From assembly GCA_027066695.1 (NCBI GenBank), contig JAMONE010000135.1, forward strand, positions 1-10,254: 10,254 bases of DNA, in the 5' to 3' direction. Origin of the DNA: Micavibrio sp. GTDB lineage: Bacteria; Pseudomonadota; Alphaproteobacteria; Micavibrionales; Micavibrionaceae. This document shows positions 1-7,392 of the stretch, in pieces (the stretch's first letter is position 1; each line of letters starts with the position of its first letter). The position numbers were made by a program, and so were the translations under genes. A model generated the notes under the pieces. It was not told the origin of the DNA and ran no database searches. It saw only the letters and a program-made list of their open reading frames with translations.

Positions 1-95
1 GCAGCTATTAACGCTCGCGCTACAGCACTGCCAATTGCGCCAACGCCAGCTATTCCGATTTTTGTTTGTTCAAATCTATTGGGGATAGTCATCAT
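1..95 (-). CDS. N-terminus of NAD(P)-binding Rossmann protein, possibly L-aspartate dehydrogenase-like (partial)
   Basis: The minus strand reads MMTIPNRFEQTKIGIAGVGA and continues IGSAVARALIA before the window ends, so only about 31 codons are visible. The GIAGVGAIGSAVARAL stretch is a classic beta-alpha-beta dinucleotide-binding fold with a GxGxxG loop. It lies very near the N-terminus, as in aspartate dehydrogenase (DUF108) and related small NAD(P)-dependent oxidoreductases. Translation can start at either of two tandem ATGs (95-93 or 92-90). An in-frame stop (TAG, complement of 108-110) lies four codons farther upstream, so no longer start is possible. I see no clear Shine-Dalgarno sequence. 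The gene diverges from recO with about 53 nt between start codons. The family assignment is a guess from the motif; homoserine dehydrogenase or another Rossmann enzyme is possible. The existence of a gene here is more secure than its name. Confidence 0.55.
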   Translation of the reverse strand, partial: MMTIPNRFEQTKIGIAGVGAIGSAVARALIA

Positions 96-111
96 TATTT
101 CATATATCTAT

Positions 112-140
112 TTGGAATCAATCTTGCTTGAGCATAATAA
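112..140 (+). promoter_or_regulatory. Possible sigma70-type promoter of recO
   Basis: TTGGAA (112-117) is followed after 17 nt by TAATAA (135-140). An alternative -10 is CATAAT at 133-138 with a 15-nt spacer. With the first pairing, transcription would begin around 147, nearly at the recO ATG (149). That agrees with the absence of any Shine-Dalgarno-like sequence before this ATG. The match is by eye only and the region is AT-rich, so chance resemblance is quite possible. Confidence 0.3.
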
Positions 141-148
141 TGTAAATC

Positions 149-937
149 ATGGAACAGTGGCAAGATCAATCAATAATATTAGCTGTGCGCAGGCATGGTG
201 AAAATGGCGCGATTATATCGTTAATCACGCAAGACTATGGTCGCCAATCAGGCTATCTACGCGGTGCATTTTCTGTTAAAAATCGCGGTACACTTGAGGT
301 AGGTAATATTGTTGACGCAAATTGGAGGGCGCGTAACGCCGATGATTTGGGTTCATTAACCCTAGAGCTATCAAGATCAACAGCCGCGCGTATTATGCAA
401 GACCCGCTAAAGCTTGCTGCGTTGCAATCTGCTTGTTCTATATGTGATGCGGCTTTGCCTGAAAAAGATGGACATGCAGGTATTTACCATGGCTTGTCCG
501 CGCTTCTTGATATATTAGAGGGCGAAGTTTGGGCGCAAGGCTATATCATGTGGGAGATAGCGTTGCTTAAAGAGCTGGGCTTTGCTCTGGATTTAAGCAA
601 ATGCGCTGGCGGCGGAGATAGTGCAACGCTTACCTATATAAGTCCCAAAACTGGCCGCGCCGTTAGTCTTAAATCTGGTGAGCCATATAAAGATAAATTG
701 CTTCCTTTGCCAGAATTTTTAAAGCCCAATGGCGGCCAATCAGGGCTTGAGGATATGGTTATAGGTTTACAAATGACACGGTTTTTCCTCGAGCATTGGG
801 TTTTTGTGCATCATAACCGTGGATTGCCTGAGGCAAGGCAAAGGTTAGGCTTGCGTTTTGTTGAGCATTTTGCCAAAACAGATATAAATACAAGAAACAT
901 AGATAAACTGGGTAGCGAAATTCATGCCGCAAGATGA
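149..937 (+). CDS. recO: DNA repair protein RecO
   Basis: RecO is the recombination mediator of the RecFOR pathway. It binds single-stranded DNA and helps load RecA at gaps, acting in the cytoplasm. The 262-residue protein has the usual family length. The N-terminal OB fold (about 1-80) shows the hallmark VRRHGENGAIISLIT at 13-27 and GRQSGYLRGA at 31-40. The helical C-terminal part shows WEIALLKELGFALDLSKCA (135-153), YISPKTGRAVS (163-173), and the conserved end TRFFLEHW...LPEARQRL (210-233). The zinc-finger cysteine set seen in some RecO proteins is absent; only a single Cys (152) lies in that region, as is usual in alphaproteobacteria. The ATG at 149 places the conserved W4 and the HGE motif at the expected distance. 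No Shine-Dalgarno sequence precedes it, and an ATG at 140 is followed at once by a stop. The 3' end overlaps parC by 14 nt, suggesting co-transcription and coupled translation. Confidence 0.95.
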   Translation: MEQWQDQSIILAVRRHGENGAIISLITQDYGRQSGYLRGAFSVKNRGTLEVGNIVDANWRARNADDLGSLTLELSRSTAARIMQDPLKLAALQSACSICDAALPEKDGHAGIYHGLSALLDILEGEVWAQGYIMWEIALLKELGFALDLSKCAGGGDSATLTYISPKTGRAVSLKSGEPYKDKLLPLPEFLKPNGGQSGLEDMVIGLQMTRFFLEHWVFVHHNRGLPEARQRLGLRFVEHFAKTDINTRNIDKLGSEIHAAR

Positions 938-3161
938 AGTAGTATCAGAAATAATAGATCAGCCAATGACCGAGATCCTTTCGGATCGTTACTTGTCTTA
1001 TGCGCTTTCAACGATTATGAGCCGCTCGCTGCCTGATGTGCGTGATGGTATGAAACCTGTACATCGCAGGCTTATGTATGCGATGTATCAGCTAAAGCTT
1101 AACCCTAATTTGCGCCCTAAAAAATCTGCGCGCGTTGTTGGTGATGTGATTGGTAAGTTCCACCCACATGGCGATACGGCAGTTTATGACGCGATGGTGC
1201 GCCTTGCACAAGAGTTTTCACAGCGATATCCTCTTGTCGATGGGCAAGGGAATTTCGGTAATATTGATGGCGATAATGCAGCGGCAATGCGTTATACAGA
1301 AGCGCGGCTGACGGCCGTTGCTATCATGATGCTTGAAGGCATTGAGGAGGACGCAGTAGATTTCCGCCCTACTTATGATGGTTCAGAGCTTGAGCCTGTT
1401 GTGCTTCCAGGTGGTTTTCCGAATCTATTGGCTAATGGCTCTAGCGGTATTGCTGTCGGCATGGCAACGAATATCCCACCTCATAATGTGGCCGAGCTTT
1501 GCTGTGCTATGGAGCTTATGCTTGAAAAAGACCCGAGCATTGCCGAGATTGTAGAAATTGTTCAAGGCCCTGATATGCCAACTGGCGGAATTATGGTAGA
1601 GGCGCGTGAAGATGTTGTTAAAGCTTATGAAACAGGCAGAGGCGCATTTCGCATTCGCGCACGTTGGGAAAAGGAAGAGCTAAAGCAGGGAATGTATCAA
1701 ATTATTGTCACTGAAATCCCGTATCAGGTGCAAAAATCTAAGCTAATCGAGAAAATTGCTGACCTTATTCACCTTAAAAAGCTCCCGCTATTGGATGATG
1801 TGCGCGATGAATCTGCCGAAGATATCCGCCTTGTTATTGTGCCAAAAAACCGCAATGTGGAAGCCGAAATCCTTATGGAGGCATTGTATCGCAGCTCTGA
1901 CCTTGAAACGCGGTTCAATATGAATATGAATGTGCTGGAAAATGGTCTTGTGCCAAAGGTCATGAACATCAAAGAAGTACTGCAACACTGGATGAACCAT
2001 CAGCAAGAGGTGCTGGTGCGTCGCGCTCAATTCCGTTTGGCTAAAGTTATGCATCGTTTAGAGGTCTTGCAGGGCTATCTTGTTGTCTATCTGAATATTG
2101 ATGAGGTTATCCGTATCATCCGTTTTGAGGATGAGCCAAAGCAATGTTTGATGGATCGTTTTGATCTGACAGAGGTTCAAACCGAAGCAGTTTTAAACCT
2201 GCGTTTACGTCGTTTGCATAAGCTTCAAGAAATAGAAATCCGCACCGAGCATGATGAATTAATCAAAGAACGCGATGCGCTTGAAAAACTCATTGGCTCA
2301 GAAGCGCGTCAATGGACTCGGATCAAAAAGCAAATTACTAATATCAAAAATCTGTTTGGGCAAGATACCGAGCTTGGCCGCCGCCGCACTACTATCGGTG
2401 CAGTGCCTGCGCCAATAGAGGTTGATCTTGATGCTCTGATGATTGAAAAAGAGCCAGTAACGATCATTTGCTCATCACAAGGCTGGGTCAAAGCTCTTAA
2501 GGGGCATGGGCATAAAGCTGGCGATATCAAATATAAAGAAGGTGATCGCGGCCAGTTCATAATAGAGGCGCAAACCACTGATAAACTGGTTGTTTTCGCT
2601 AGTAACGGGCGTTTTTATACGCTTGGCTGTGATAAATTGCCCTCTGGCCGTGGCTTTGGTGAGCCGCTGCGCATTATGGTTGATATTCCCAATGATGCAG
2701 ATATCGTAATGATGCGCCTGCATATGCCTGCAACAAAAATGTTGGTAGCCTCTAGTGATGGGCGCGGTTTTGTTGTGTCATCTGATGATATTTTGGCGCA
2801 AACCAAAACGGGTAAGCAGGTTCTTAATGTCTCGGGCAAGGCCTGCGCAGCTATTTGTCGCTATATGAATGATGGTGACGATCATATCGCCATTATTGGT
2901 AAAAACCGTAAAATGCTGGTGTTCCCAATTGCCGAGCTTCCAGAAATGAGTAAGGGCAAGGGCGTTATATTGCAAAAATTTAAAGATGGCGGGCTGTCCG
3001 ATGCAAAAACCTTTAACCTTGAGCGTGGCTTGTCCTATAAATATGGCTCTGGCTCAACTATAGTCGAGGATATAACTCCGTGGATAGGCAAACGCGCCTC
3101 CGCTGGTCGCCTCCCGCCTAATGGTTTTCCTAAGAGTAATCGTTTTGATTATCGTTTTTAG
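924..3161 (+). CDS. parC: DNA topoisomerase IV subunit A
   Basis: ParC is the DNA-cleaving subunit of topoisomerase IV, which pairs with ParE to decatenate replicated chromosomes. The N-terminal breakage-reunion domain is intact: YALSTIMSRSLPDVRDGMKP at 26-45, HPHGDTAVYDAMVRLAQ at 80-96, and the active-site tyrosine Y124 in RYTEARLT. A tower and coiled-coil region follows (about 350-480). A beta-pinwheel C-terminal domain (about 490-720) ends in the ParC-type tail AGRLPPNGFPKSNRF. At 745 residues, with no GyrA-box QRRGGKG, it fits alphaproteobacterial ParC rather than GyrA. Thr85 and Asp89 align with E. coli GyrA Ser83 and Asp87, the main quinolone positions. The start at 924 lies inside the end of recO, with a weak GGGTAG-like ribosome site about nine bases before it. 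parE is not in the window. Confidence 0.96.
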   Translation: MPQDEVVSEIIDQPMTEILSDRYLSYALSTIMSRSLPDVRDGMKPVHRRLMYAMYQLKLNPNLRPKKSARVVGDVIGKFHPHGDTAVYDAMVRLAQEFSQRYPLVDGQGNFGNIDGDNAAAMRYTEARLTAVAIMMLEGIEEDAVDFRPTYDGSELEPVVLPGGFPNLLANGSSGIAVGMATNIPPHNVAELCCAMELMLEKDPSIAEIVEIVQGPDMPTGGIMVEAREDVVKAYETGRGAFRIRARWEKEELKQGMYQIIVTEIPYQVQKSKLIEKIADLIHLKKLPLLDDVRDESAEDIRLVIVPKNRNVEAEILMEALYRSSDLETRFNMNMNVLENGLVPKVMNIKEVLQHWMNHQQEVLVRRAQFRLAKVMHRLEVLQGYLVVYLNIDEVIRIIRFEDEPKQCLMDRFDLTEVQTEAVLNLRLRRLHKLQEIEIRTEHDELIKERDALEKLIGSEARQWTRIKKQITNIKNLFGQDTELGRRRTTIGAVPAPIEVDLDALMIEKEPVTIICSSQGWVKALKGHGHKAGDIKYKEGDRGQFIIEAQTTDKLVVFASNGRFYTLGCDKLPSGRGFGEPLRIMVDIPNDADIVMMRLHMPATKMLVASSDGRGFVVSSDDILAQTKTGKQVLNVSGKACAAICRYMNDGDDHIAIIGKNRKMLVFPIAELPEMSKGKGVILQKFKDGGLSDAKTFNLERGLSYKYGSGSTIVEDITPWIGKRASAGRLPPNGFPKSNRFDYRF

Positions 3162-3177
3162 ATTATTTTAAGCACCT

Positions 3178-3262
3178 CGTCATGGCACGCTTTATGCATG
3201 CAATCCATAGATTACACGGATTACACGGATAAACCGTGTAACAGGCAAGCCGTGTAATGACG
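3178..3262. repeat. Intergenic palindromic element with doubled inverted repeats; possible bidirectional terminator
   Basis: The outer ends are CGTCAT (3178-3183) and ATGACG (3257-3262), exact inverted repeats. Inside, ATTACACGG occurs twice in tandem (3211-3219, 3220-3228). Its complement follows twice: CCGTGTAA at 3234-3241 and CCGTGTAAT at 3250-3258. The inner pair makes an 8-bp hairpin with a 5-nt loop; the outer pair can extend or compete with it. A GCAATCCAT sequence (3200-3208) resembles elements I recall from low-GC alphaproteobacteria, but I cannot verify that here. The element sits between the convergent ends of parC and the DUF389 gene, so it could stop transcription both ways. There is no clear U-run after the hairpin. 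Confidence 0.7.
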
Positions 3263-3305
3263 AAAGGGGCTAAATGTCTTATTTAAAATTTAAAGCAACA
3301 TTTAC

Positions 3306-4304
3306 TCAACCATGCCTTAAATAAATCACGATAGCTAATATCACCAGCCACACGCTCCAAAAAGCCAAGCTTAAGCGCAGGGATTGTTTTATTTTTCTGC
3401 GTTGATACCATGTGCGGGGTTTTATGCCTTTTAGGGTGAATACAGCCTTAGCTGATAAATTTACGCATATGATATTAATAGCGAGCAAAAGTGCCGCGCC
3501 GTAGGCTTGTTCCATTAATCCTGCGCCTGCGGCAATTCCCATTGTCACGGTTGGCGGCATTAATGCAACTGCGACCATAACCCCGACCATAGTGCTGGAT
3601 ACTCCGCTGGTTAGGGATAGCACAGCCGCAGCCCCCGAAGCGAGCGCAAGGATTATCCCGCCAAAACCGACATCGGTGCGTTGCAGGAATTCATGACTGG
3701 TTATAAAATTTTCAGGCGGGGTTATAAATCCCATAGCAAGGCTAAGTCCTAGCGTTAAACCAAATCCTATAGCATTTGCTTTAAGTGCCTGTTTAACCAT
3801 ATTTTTATCGCCTAGCGTTATGCCAAAGCTTAGTGCTAGGTTCGGCCCCAAAAGTGGCGCAATTACCATCGCCCCGATAATCACGGCCAAGTTATTAGTA
3901 ATCAAGCCAATCGCAGTTACCAGCGTGGAAAGAAACACAAGAATAAGAAAATCACTGTTAGTTGTCGCACCTTTTAATATTTGATCGTACAAAGCTTCGC
4001 GCGTGAGAGAGCCATAGGTTTTCTTGGCGTTACCGTTTTCTTCAATCTCTTCTTCGTAGCGCGGAATCGTTGTCTCTACAGGAGTAATGATAATTCGCCA
4101 GCCTTCATCTTTGCCCAAATTGCGCTGTATCCTATCGGTAATGCTTTGCAAATGCTCGGAGGAAACAAGGAAGTTAAACTCACGCGCACTGCTATTGCTT
4201 TTAGAGCTAACCCAATGTTCGATAACTCCGACTTCGTCAGCCAGTTTTAACATCGTGTCTTTTTGTGCATCTTTGGCTATTATTTTTAATATGCGTAATG
4301 ACAT
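3306..4304 (-). CDS. DUF389 / TIGR00341-type integral membrane protein
   Basis: This is a 332-residue inner-membrane protein of the DUF389 (TIGR00341) type, whose biochemical function I do not know. The soluble N-terminal part (1 to about 110) looks like the small alpha/beta domain typical of the family. About six or seven membrane segments follow: roughly 117-135, 137-158, 173-192, 213-232, 236-257, 265-285 and 310-328. Family hallmarks are visible as NNLAVIIGAMVIAPLLGPN (137-155), ALASGAAAVLSLTSG (220-234) and VMVAVALMPPTVTMGI (242-257). It is the last gene of the minus-strand run and starts 20 nt after the motB stop. Only a weak GAG-type ribosome site is visible, so it is probably read from the motAB transcript. 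Members often stand alone; finding one directly behind stator genes is unusual to my knowledge. The family call is firm, but any role in motility would be inference. Confidence 0.85.
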   Translation of the reverse strand: MSLRILKIIAKDAQKDTMLKLADEVGVIEHWVSSKSNSSAREFNFLVSSEHLQSITDRIQRNLGKDEGWRIIITPVETTIPRYEEEIEENGNAKKTYGSLTREALYDQILKGATTNSDFLILVFLSTLVTAIGLITNNLAVIIGAMVIAPLLGPNLALSFGITLGDKNMVKQALKANAIGFGLTLGLSLAMGFITPPENFITSHEFLQRTDVGFGGIILALASGAAAVLSLTSGVSSTMVGVMVAVALMPPTVTMGIAAGAGLMEQAYGAALLLAINIICVNLSAKAVFTLKGIKPRTWYQRRKIKQSLRLSLAFWSVWLVILAIVIYLRHG

Positions 4305-4324
4305 ATGCTCATCATAAGGATTTG

Positions 4325-5317
4325 CTACGGAAATTCAACCGCGCCAGGGGTTTTTCTGTAAGGGTTTATTGGGGCTTTTACAGGTGGCGGCGTTGCGCCT
4401 TCATATAAATCGCCTTCTTGATAATCATCTTCTATGATTTCCTCCATATCAGATGGCACGGGCGAGCTGGTATCTTCTTTAAGCAAAATCAGAGTAATGC
4501 GGCGGTTGCGTGGATCTAGCGGATTATCCGTGATTAGCGGCAAGGTATCTGCTTTGCCCATAACGTTATTCATGCGCTCTGCTGGCATACCTGTATCAAG
4601 GATAACACGGCGCGATGCATTGGCGCGATCAGCCGAAAGCTCCCAATTTGTGTATTTCGCGCCCTTGGAATAGCGCGTAGCATCAGTATGCCCACGCAAA
4701 GAGAGCTCGTTTGGCATGTCGAGGATAATTTCAGTTATTTGCTGCAATAAAAGCTTTGTTTTATCAAACATTTTTGCGCTGCCTGAGGGGAACATAGAAG
4801 TTCCCTCTTGATCAACGATTTGAATGCGCAATCCCTCTGGCGTTATATCTATAAGGATATTTTTGGAAAGCTCTGCCAGAGCTTTATTGCCAGTTATCGC
4901 CTGTTTAATTTTTTCCGCAGCGTTTTCAAAGCGTTTCTTTTCTGCTGCTTCACGTTTTTTTGATAAAGCTGATTGGGAATTATCCCCGCGCTTGCGTTGT
5001 TTACTGTCTTGCGGGGGGATTATTGGGTTTTTATTGTGCGCCATCGCTCCTTCGGGGGACATGGTAAGCCCGCCCATAACACCGCCTGCGCCACTTGTGC
5101 TCTTAGAAACCATAGCTTGACTGGGATTGAAATAGTCGGAAATAGCATTTTTTTGTTCCTTGGTTGTAACATTTAACAGCCACATAAGCAGGAAGAATGC
5201 CATCATTGCCGTCACAAAATCTGCATAAGCAACCTTCCACGCACCGCCATAATGCGCGTATGGAAGCTTTATAAGCTCAATCTTTATGCTGTTATCTTGC
5301 GACATATTCTTATCCAT
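4325..5317 (-). CDS. motB: Flagellar motor stator protein MotB
   Basis: MotB forms the ion-conducting stator with MotA and anchors it to peptidoglycan. The protein has 330 residues. A single N-terminal membrane segment (about 28-50) contains GAWKVAYADFVTAMMAFFLL with the proton-binding aspartate D33; this resembles proton-type MotB more than sodium-type PomB. A long charged linker with a lysine- and alanine-rich helical stretch follows (about 106-145). The OmpA/MotB peptidoglycan-binding domain comes next: SLRGHTDATRY at 206-216, NWELSADRANASRRVI at 224-239, and NRRI at 271-274. About 50 acidic and proline-rich residues (281-330) extend beyond that domain. The start codon shares one base with the motA stop (TAATG), typical of coupled translation. 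A second in-frame ATG at codon 5 (5305) has a GGATAAG sequence before it and could be the true start. Membership of the family is very secure. Confidence 0.95.
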   Translation of the reverse strand: MDKNMSQDNSIKIELIKLPYAHYGGAWKVAYADFVTAMMAFFLLMWLLNVTTKEQKNAISDYFNPSQAMVSKSTSGAGGVMGGLTMSPEGAMAHNKNPIIPPQDSKQRKRGDNSQSALSKKREAAEKKRFENAAEKIKQAITGNKALAELSKNILIDITPEGLRIQIVDQEGTSMFPSGSAKMFDKTKLLLQQITEIILDMPNELSLRGHTDATRYSKGAKYTNWELSADRANASRRVILDTGMPAERMNNVMGKADTLPLITDNPLDPRNRRITLILLKEDTSSPVPSDMEEIIEDDYQEGDLYEGATPPPVKAPINPYRKTPGAVEFP

Positions 5318-6207
5318 TAAACCGTTGGTGCGGGCAGTTCATTTAATATTTCTTCAAGCTCAAGGAAGCTTGGTTGTAAATTATGGGGCAGAGCTTTTCT
5401 TGCAAATTCAACAGCTACTTGCGGCGCAGCTCCGCCTAGAAATGCAACAATGCCCGCTCTTAATACTTTATAATACATTATTTTTGAATCAGCCTTTTCT
5501 AACATAGCAAGGGATAGCGGCCCAAAAATACCGTATGACAGCCAAACCCCTAAAAATGTACCAACCAATGCGCCACCGATAAGTTTACCCAAAACTTCGG
5601 GAGGCTCAGAAATTGATGCCATGGTTTTAATAACGCCAAGCACCGCAGCAACAATGCCGAGCGCAGGAATACCTTCTGCCATATGATGCACCGCGTGCCC
5701 AGGATGTTGTTCATGATGAGCTATTTCCCCAATCTCTTTATCCATAAGAGCGCCAATTTGCCCTGGATCTTCATTGCCTAGCGAGATAATACGGAAATAG
5801 TCACATACAAATTCAACAGCATGATGATTACCATGGAATTTAGGGAATTGAGAAAACAGCTCACTTTCATTAGGATTTTCTACATGTGGCTCTAATGCCA
5901 AGAATCCTTTGGATCGCGCAAGCTTAAATAGTGTGAAAATCATACTTAAAAGCTCAATATAGTCTTCCTTTTTATACTCAACAGGCTTTACAAGGCAGCC
6001 AAAATATTTGAGCGTGCCTTTTATCGTATCCATAGAGTTAGCAATTAAAAATGCGGCGATCGCGCAACCCATAATGATAACCAGCTCACCAGGGGTAGCG
6101 GGTAGAATAACCCCCATGAGAAGATGCATGGCTTTTTCAAAACCAGCAGTCATAACAAGACCGCCAAAGGTACATCCGAAAACTAAAAATAGGCCGAGTA
6201 ATTTCAT
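5317..6207 (-). CDS. motA: Flagellar motor stator protein MotA
   Basis: MotA is the torque-generating stator subunit that presses on FliG in the flagellar rotor. The 296-residue length matches the proton-type MotA branch. Four membrane segments are visible: about 1-21, 34-56, 179-197 and 208-230. The cytoplasmic loop carries R98 and E106 in ARSKGFLALE, matching the E. coli charges R90 and E98 that contact FliG. The two conserved prolines are P181 in GIPALGIVAAVLGVIKTM and P230 in GTFLGVWLSYGIFGPLS. An AAGGAT ribosome site (complement of 6219-6224) lies 11 nt before the ATG. A good sigma70-like promoter lies upstream, within the gap after hemB. The 1-nt TAATG overlap with motB indicates one operon. 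No other flagellar genes appear in the window, so the rest of the apparatus must be encoded elsewhere. Confidence 0.96.
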   Translation of the reverse strand: MKLLGLFLVFGCTFGGLVMTAGFEKAMHLLMGVILPATPGELVIIMGCAIAAFLIANSMDTIKGTLKYFGCLVKPVEYKKEDYIELLSMIFTLFKLARSKGFLALEPHVENPNESELFSQFPKFHGNHHAVEFVCDYFRIISLGNEDPGQIGALMDKEIGEIAHHEQHPGHAVHHMAEGIPALGIVAAVLGVIKTMASISEPPEVLGKLIGGALVGTFLGVWLSYGIFGPLSLAMLEKADSKIMYYKVLRAGIVAFLGGAAPQVAVEFARKALPHNLQPSFLELEEILNELPAPTV

Positions 6208-6285
6208 ATTGCTAGATTATCCTTATCTATATCAAGAGCAATACTTGCCCTCATATTTTTAATATATTACTCAGAAATATAGCTC

Positions 6286-6314
6286 ATTATGCCGTGTTTT
6301 TCCTTAAAAAGCAA
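6286..6314 (-). promoter_or_regulatory. Sigma70-type promoter of the motAB-DUF389 operon
   Basis: On the minus strand, TTGCTT (complement of 6309-6314) is followed after exactly 17 nt by CATAAT (complement of 6286-6291). Each hexamer is near consensus and the spacing is optimal. The -35 box begins about 15 nt past the hemB stop codon, so motAB can be transcribed independently of hemB. The leader to the motA ATG would be about 70 nt. The boxes look like the housekeeping sigma type rather than a flagellar sigma28 promoter. Confidence 0.6.
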
Positions 6315-6328
6315 AAGCTAAGCGTTTT

Positions 6329-7321
6329 TTATTTGTGTAATATTTTTGCGATATCACGTGCAAAGTAGGTTAACACCCCATCTGCACCCGCACGTTTGAA
6401 GGCTATCATGCTCTCCATAAGCGTTGCATCATGCTCTAACCAGCCATTATCACACGCCGCGCGGATCATTGCGTACTCACCGCTGACTTGATATGCGAAT
6501 GTAGGGACTTTAAACTCATTCTTCACGCGAGTTATTATATCGAGATAGGGCATTGCAGGCTTTATCATCACCATGTCCGCGCCTTCGTTTAAGTCTAAAG
6601 CAACCTCGTGCAGGGCTTCATCAGAGTTAGCAGGGTTCATTTGATATGTTTTCTTATCACCGCTCAAACAGCCCGATGATTGCACCGCGTCGCGAAACGG
6701 CCCATAAAATGATGATGCATATTTTGCTGCATACGAAAGTATCATAACATCTTGATAGCCGTTTTGATCCAAAGCACTGCGGATTGCGCCAATGCGCCCA
6801 TCCATCATATCTGAGGGAGCAATTATATCTGCGCCAGCTTTGGCTTGGACTAATGCTTGTTTGCATAAAAGCTCAACCGTGGGATCATTTAATACTACGC
6901 CATTTTCAATTAATCCGTCATGACCGTGTGTAGTATAAGGATCAAGCGCGACATCGGTTATAATTCCAATATCAGGCACAGCGTCCTTTATAGCTTTAAT
7001 CGCGCGACAAATGAGATTGTCAGGATTATAGGATTCGCGGCCATCATCCGTTTTTTTATCGGGCGATGTTATCGGGAACAGGGCAATGGCGTTAATGCCA
7101 AGAGCGCGCGCTTGTTTTACTTCTTTAATCAAAATATCAACAGGATAACGCATAACATCAGGCATAGAATCAATGGATTCGCATTTGTTTTCCCCATCTA
7201 TTACAAAAACAGGCCAAATCAAGTCATTGATTTGCACATTATTTTCCTCTATTATATCTCTGATCCATGGCTGTGAGCGTAGCCTTCGCATACGTCTGGA
7301 TGGGTATTTTGTATTAATCAT
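6329..7321 (-). CDS. hemB: Delta-aminolevulinic acid dehydratase (porphobilinogen synthase)
   Basis: HemB condenses two 5-aminolevulinate molecules into porphobilinogen, the second committed step of haem synthesis, in the cytoplasm. The 330-residue protein has normal family length. It begins with the typical RRMRRLRSQPWIRDIIEE (9-26). The two Schiff-base lysines are visible: K200 in SYAAKYASSFYGPFRDA and K254 in MVMIKPAMPYLDI. The metal-site segment is DVALDPYTTHGHDG (123-136), in which the cysteines of zinc enzymes (DVCLCEYTSHGHCG type) are replaced by Ala, Asp and Asp. This is the magnesium-type enzyme found in alphaproteobacteria and Pseudomonas. The ribosome site is weak (AAGAAA about six bases before the ATG). 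The gene diverges from ldtR and shares its control region. No terminator is obvious after the stop, so read-through into motAB is possible. Confidence 0.97.
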   Translation of the reverse strand: MINTKYPSRRMRRLRSQPWIRDIIEENNVQINDLIWPVFVIDGENKCESIDSMPDVMRYPVDILIKEVKQARALGINAIALFPITSPDKKTDDGRESYNPDNLICRAIKAIKDAVPDIGIITDVALDPYTTHGHDGLIENGVVLNDPTVELLCKQALVQAKAGADIIAPSDMMDGRIGAIRSALDQNGYQDVMILSYAAKYASSFYGPFRDAVQSSGCLSGDKKTYQMNPANSDEALHEVALDLNEGADMVMIKPAMPYLDIITRVKNEFKVPTFAYQVSGEYAMIRAACDNGWLEHDATLMESMIAFKRAGADGVLTYFARDIAKILHK

Positions 7322-7348
7322 AATAATTTCTTATATTTTTTTACGTTT

Positions 7349-7373
7349 ATTTAATCTAAAAGGTATATTAAAT
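7349..7373. promoter_or_regulatory. Candidate palindromic operator between hemB and ldtR
   Basis: ATTTAAT (7349-7355) and ATTAAAT (7367-7373) are exact 7-base inverted repeats separated by 11 nt. The site overlaps the proposed hemB -10 box and ends 4 nt before the proposed ldtR -35 box. That position would suit an autoregulating MarR-family protein such as LdtR. The arms are pure A/T in an A/T-rich gap, so chance occurrence is a real possibility. Confidence 0.3.
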
Positions 7374-7392
7374 TACTTTGGGCTTTGATCAA
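7365..7392 (-). promoter_or_regulatory. Possible hemB promoter
   Basis: On the minus strand, TTGATC (complement of 7387-7392) is followed after 16 nt by TAATAT (complement of 7365-7370). The predicted start gives a leader of roughly 40 nt before the hemB ATG. It overlaps the proposed ldtR promoter on the other strand, so the two polymerases would compete. The -10 match is moderate. Confidence 0.35.

Noticed and set aside
4824..5120. 98-codon plus-strand frame with hydrophobic stretches antisense to motB
   Set aside because: The hydrophobicity arises from the complement of the MotB linker and its lysine-rich codons. There is no ribosome site and motB is clearly the real gene.
6300..6330. Intrinsic terminator after hemB
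   Set aside because: The A/T-rich stretch with AAAGC and GCTTT pieces gives only a very weak, poorly paired stem. The same bases fit better as the motA -35 region.
6920..7276. 118-codon plus-strand open frame antisense to hemB
   Set aside because: It lies wholly opposite the conserved hemB coding sequence, has no recognisable motif and no ribosome site, and its composition looks like a shadow frame.
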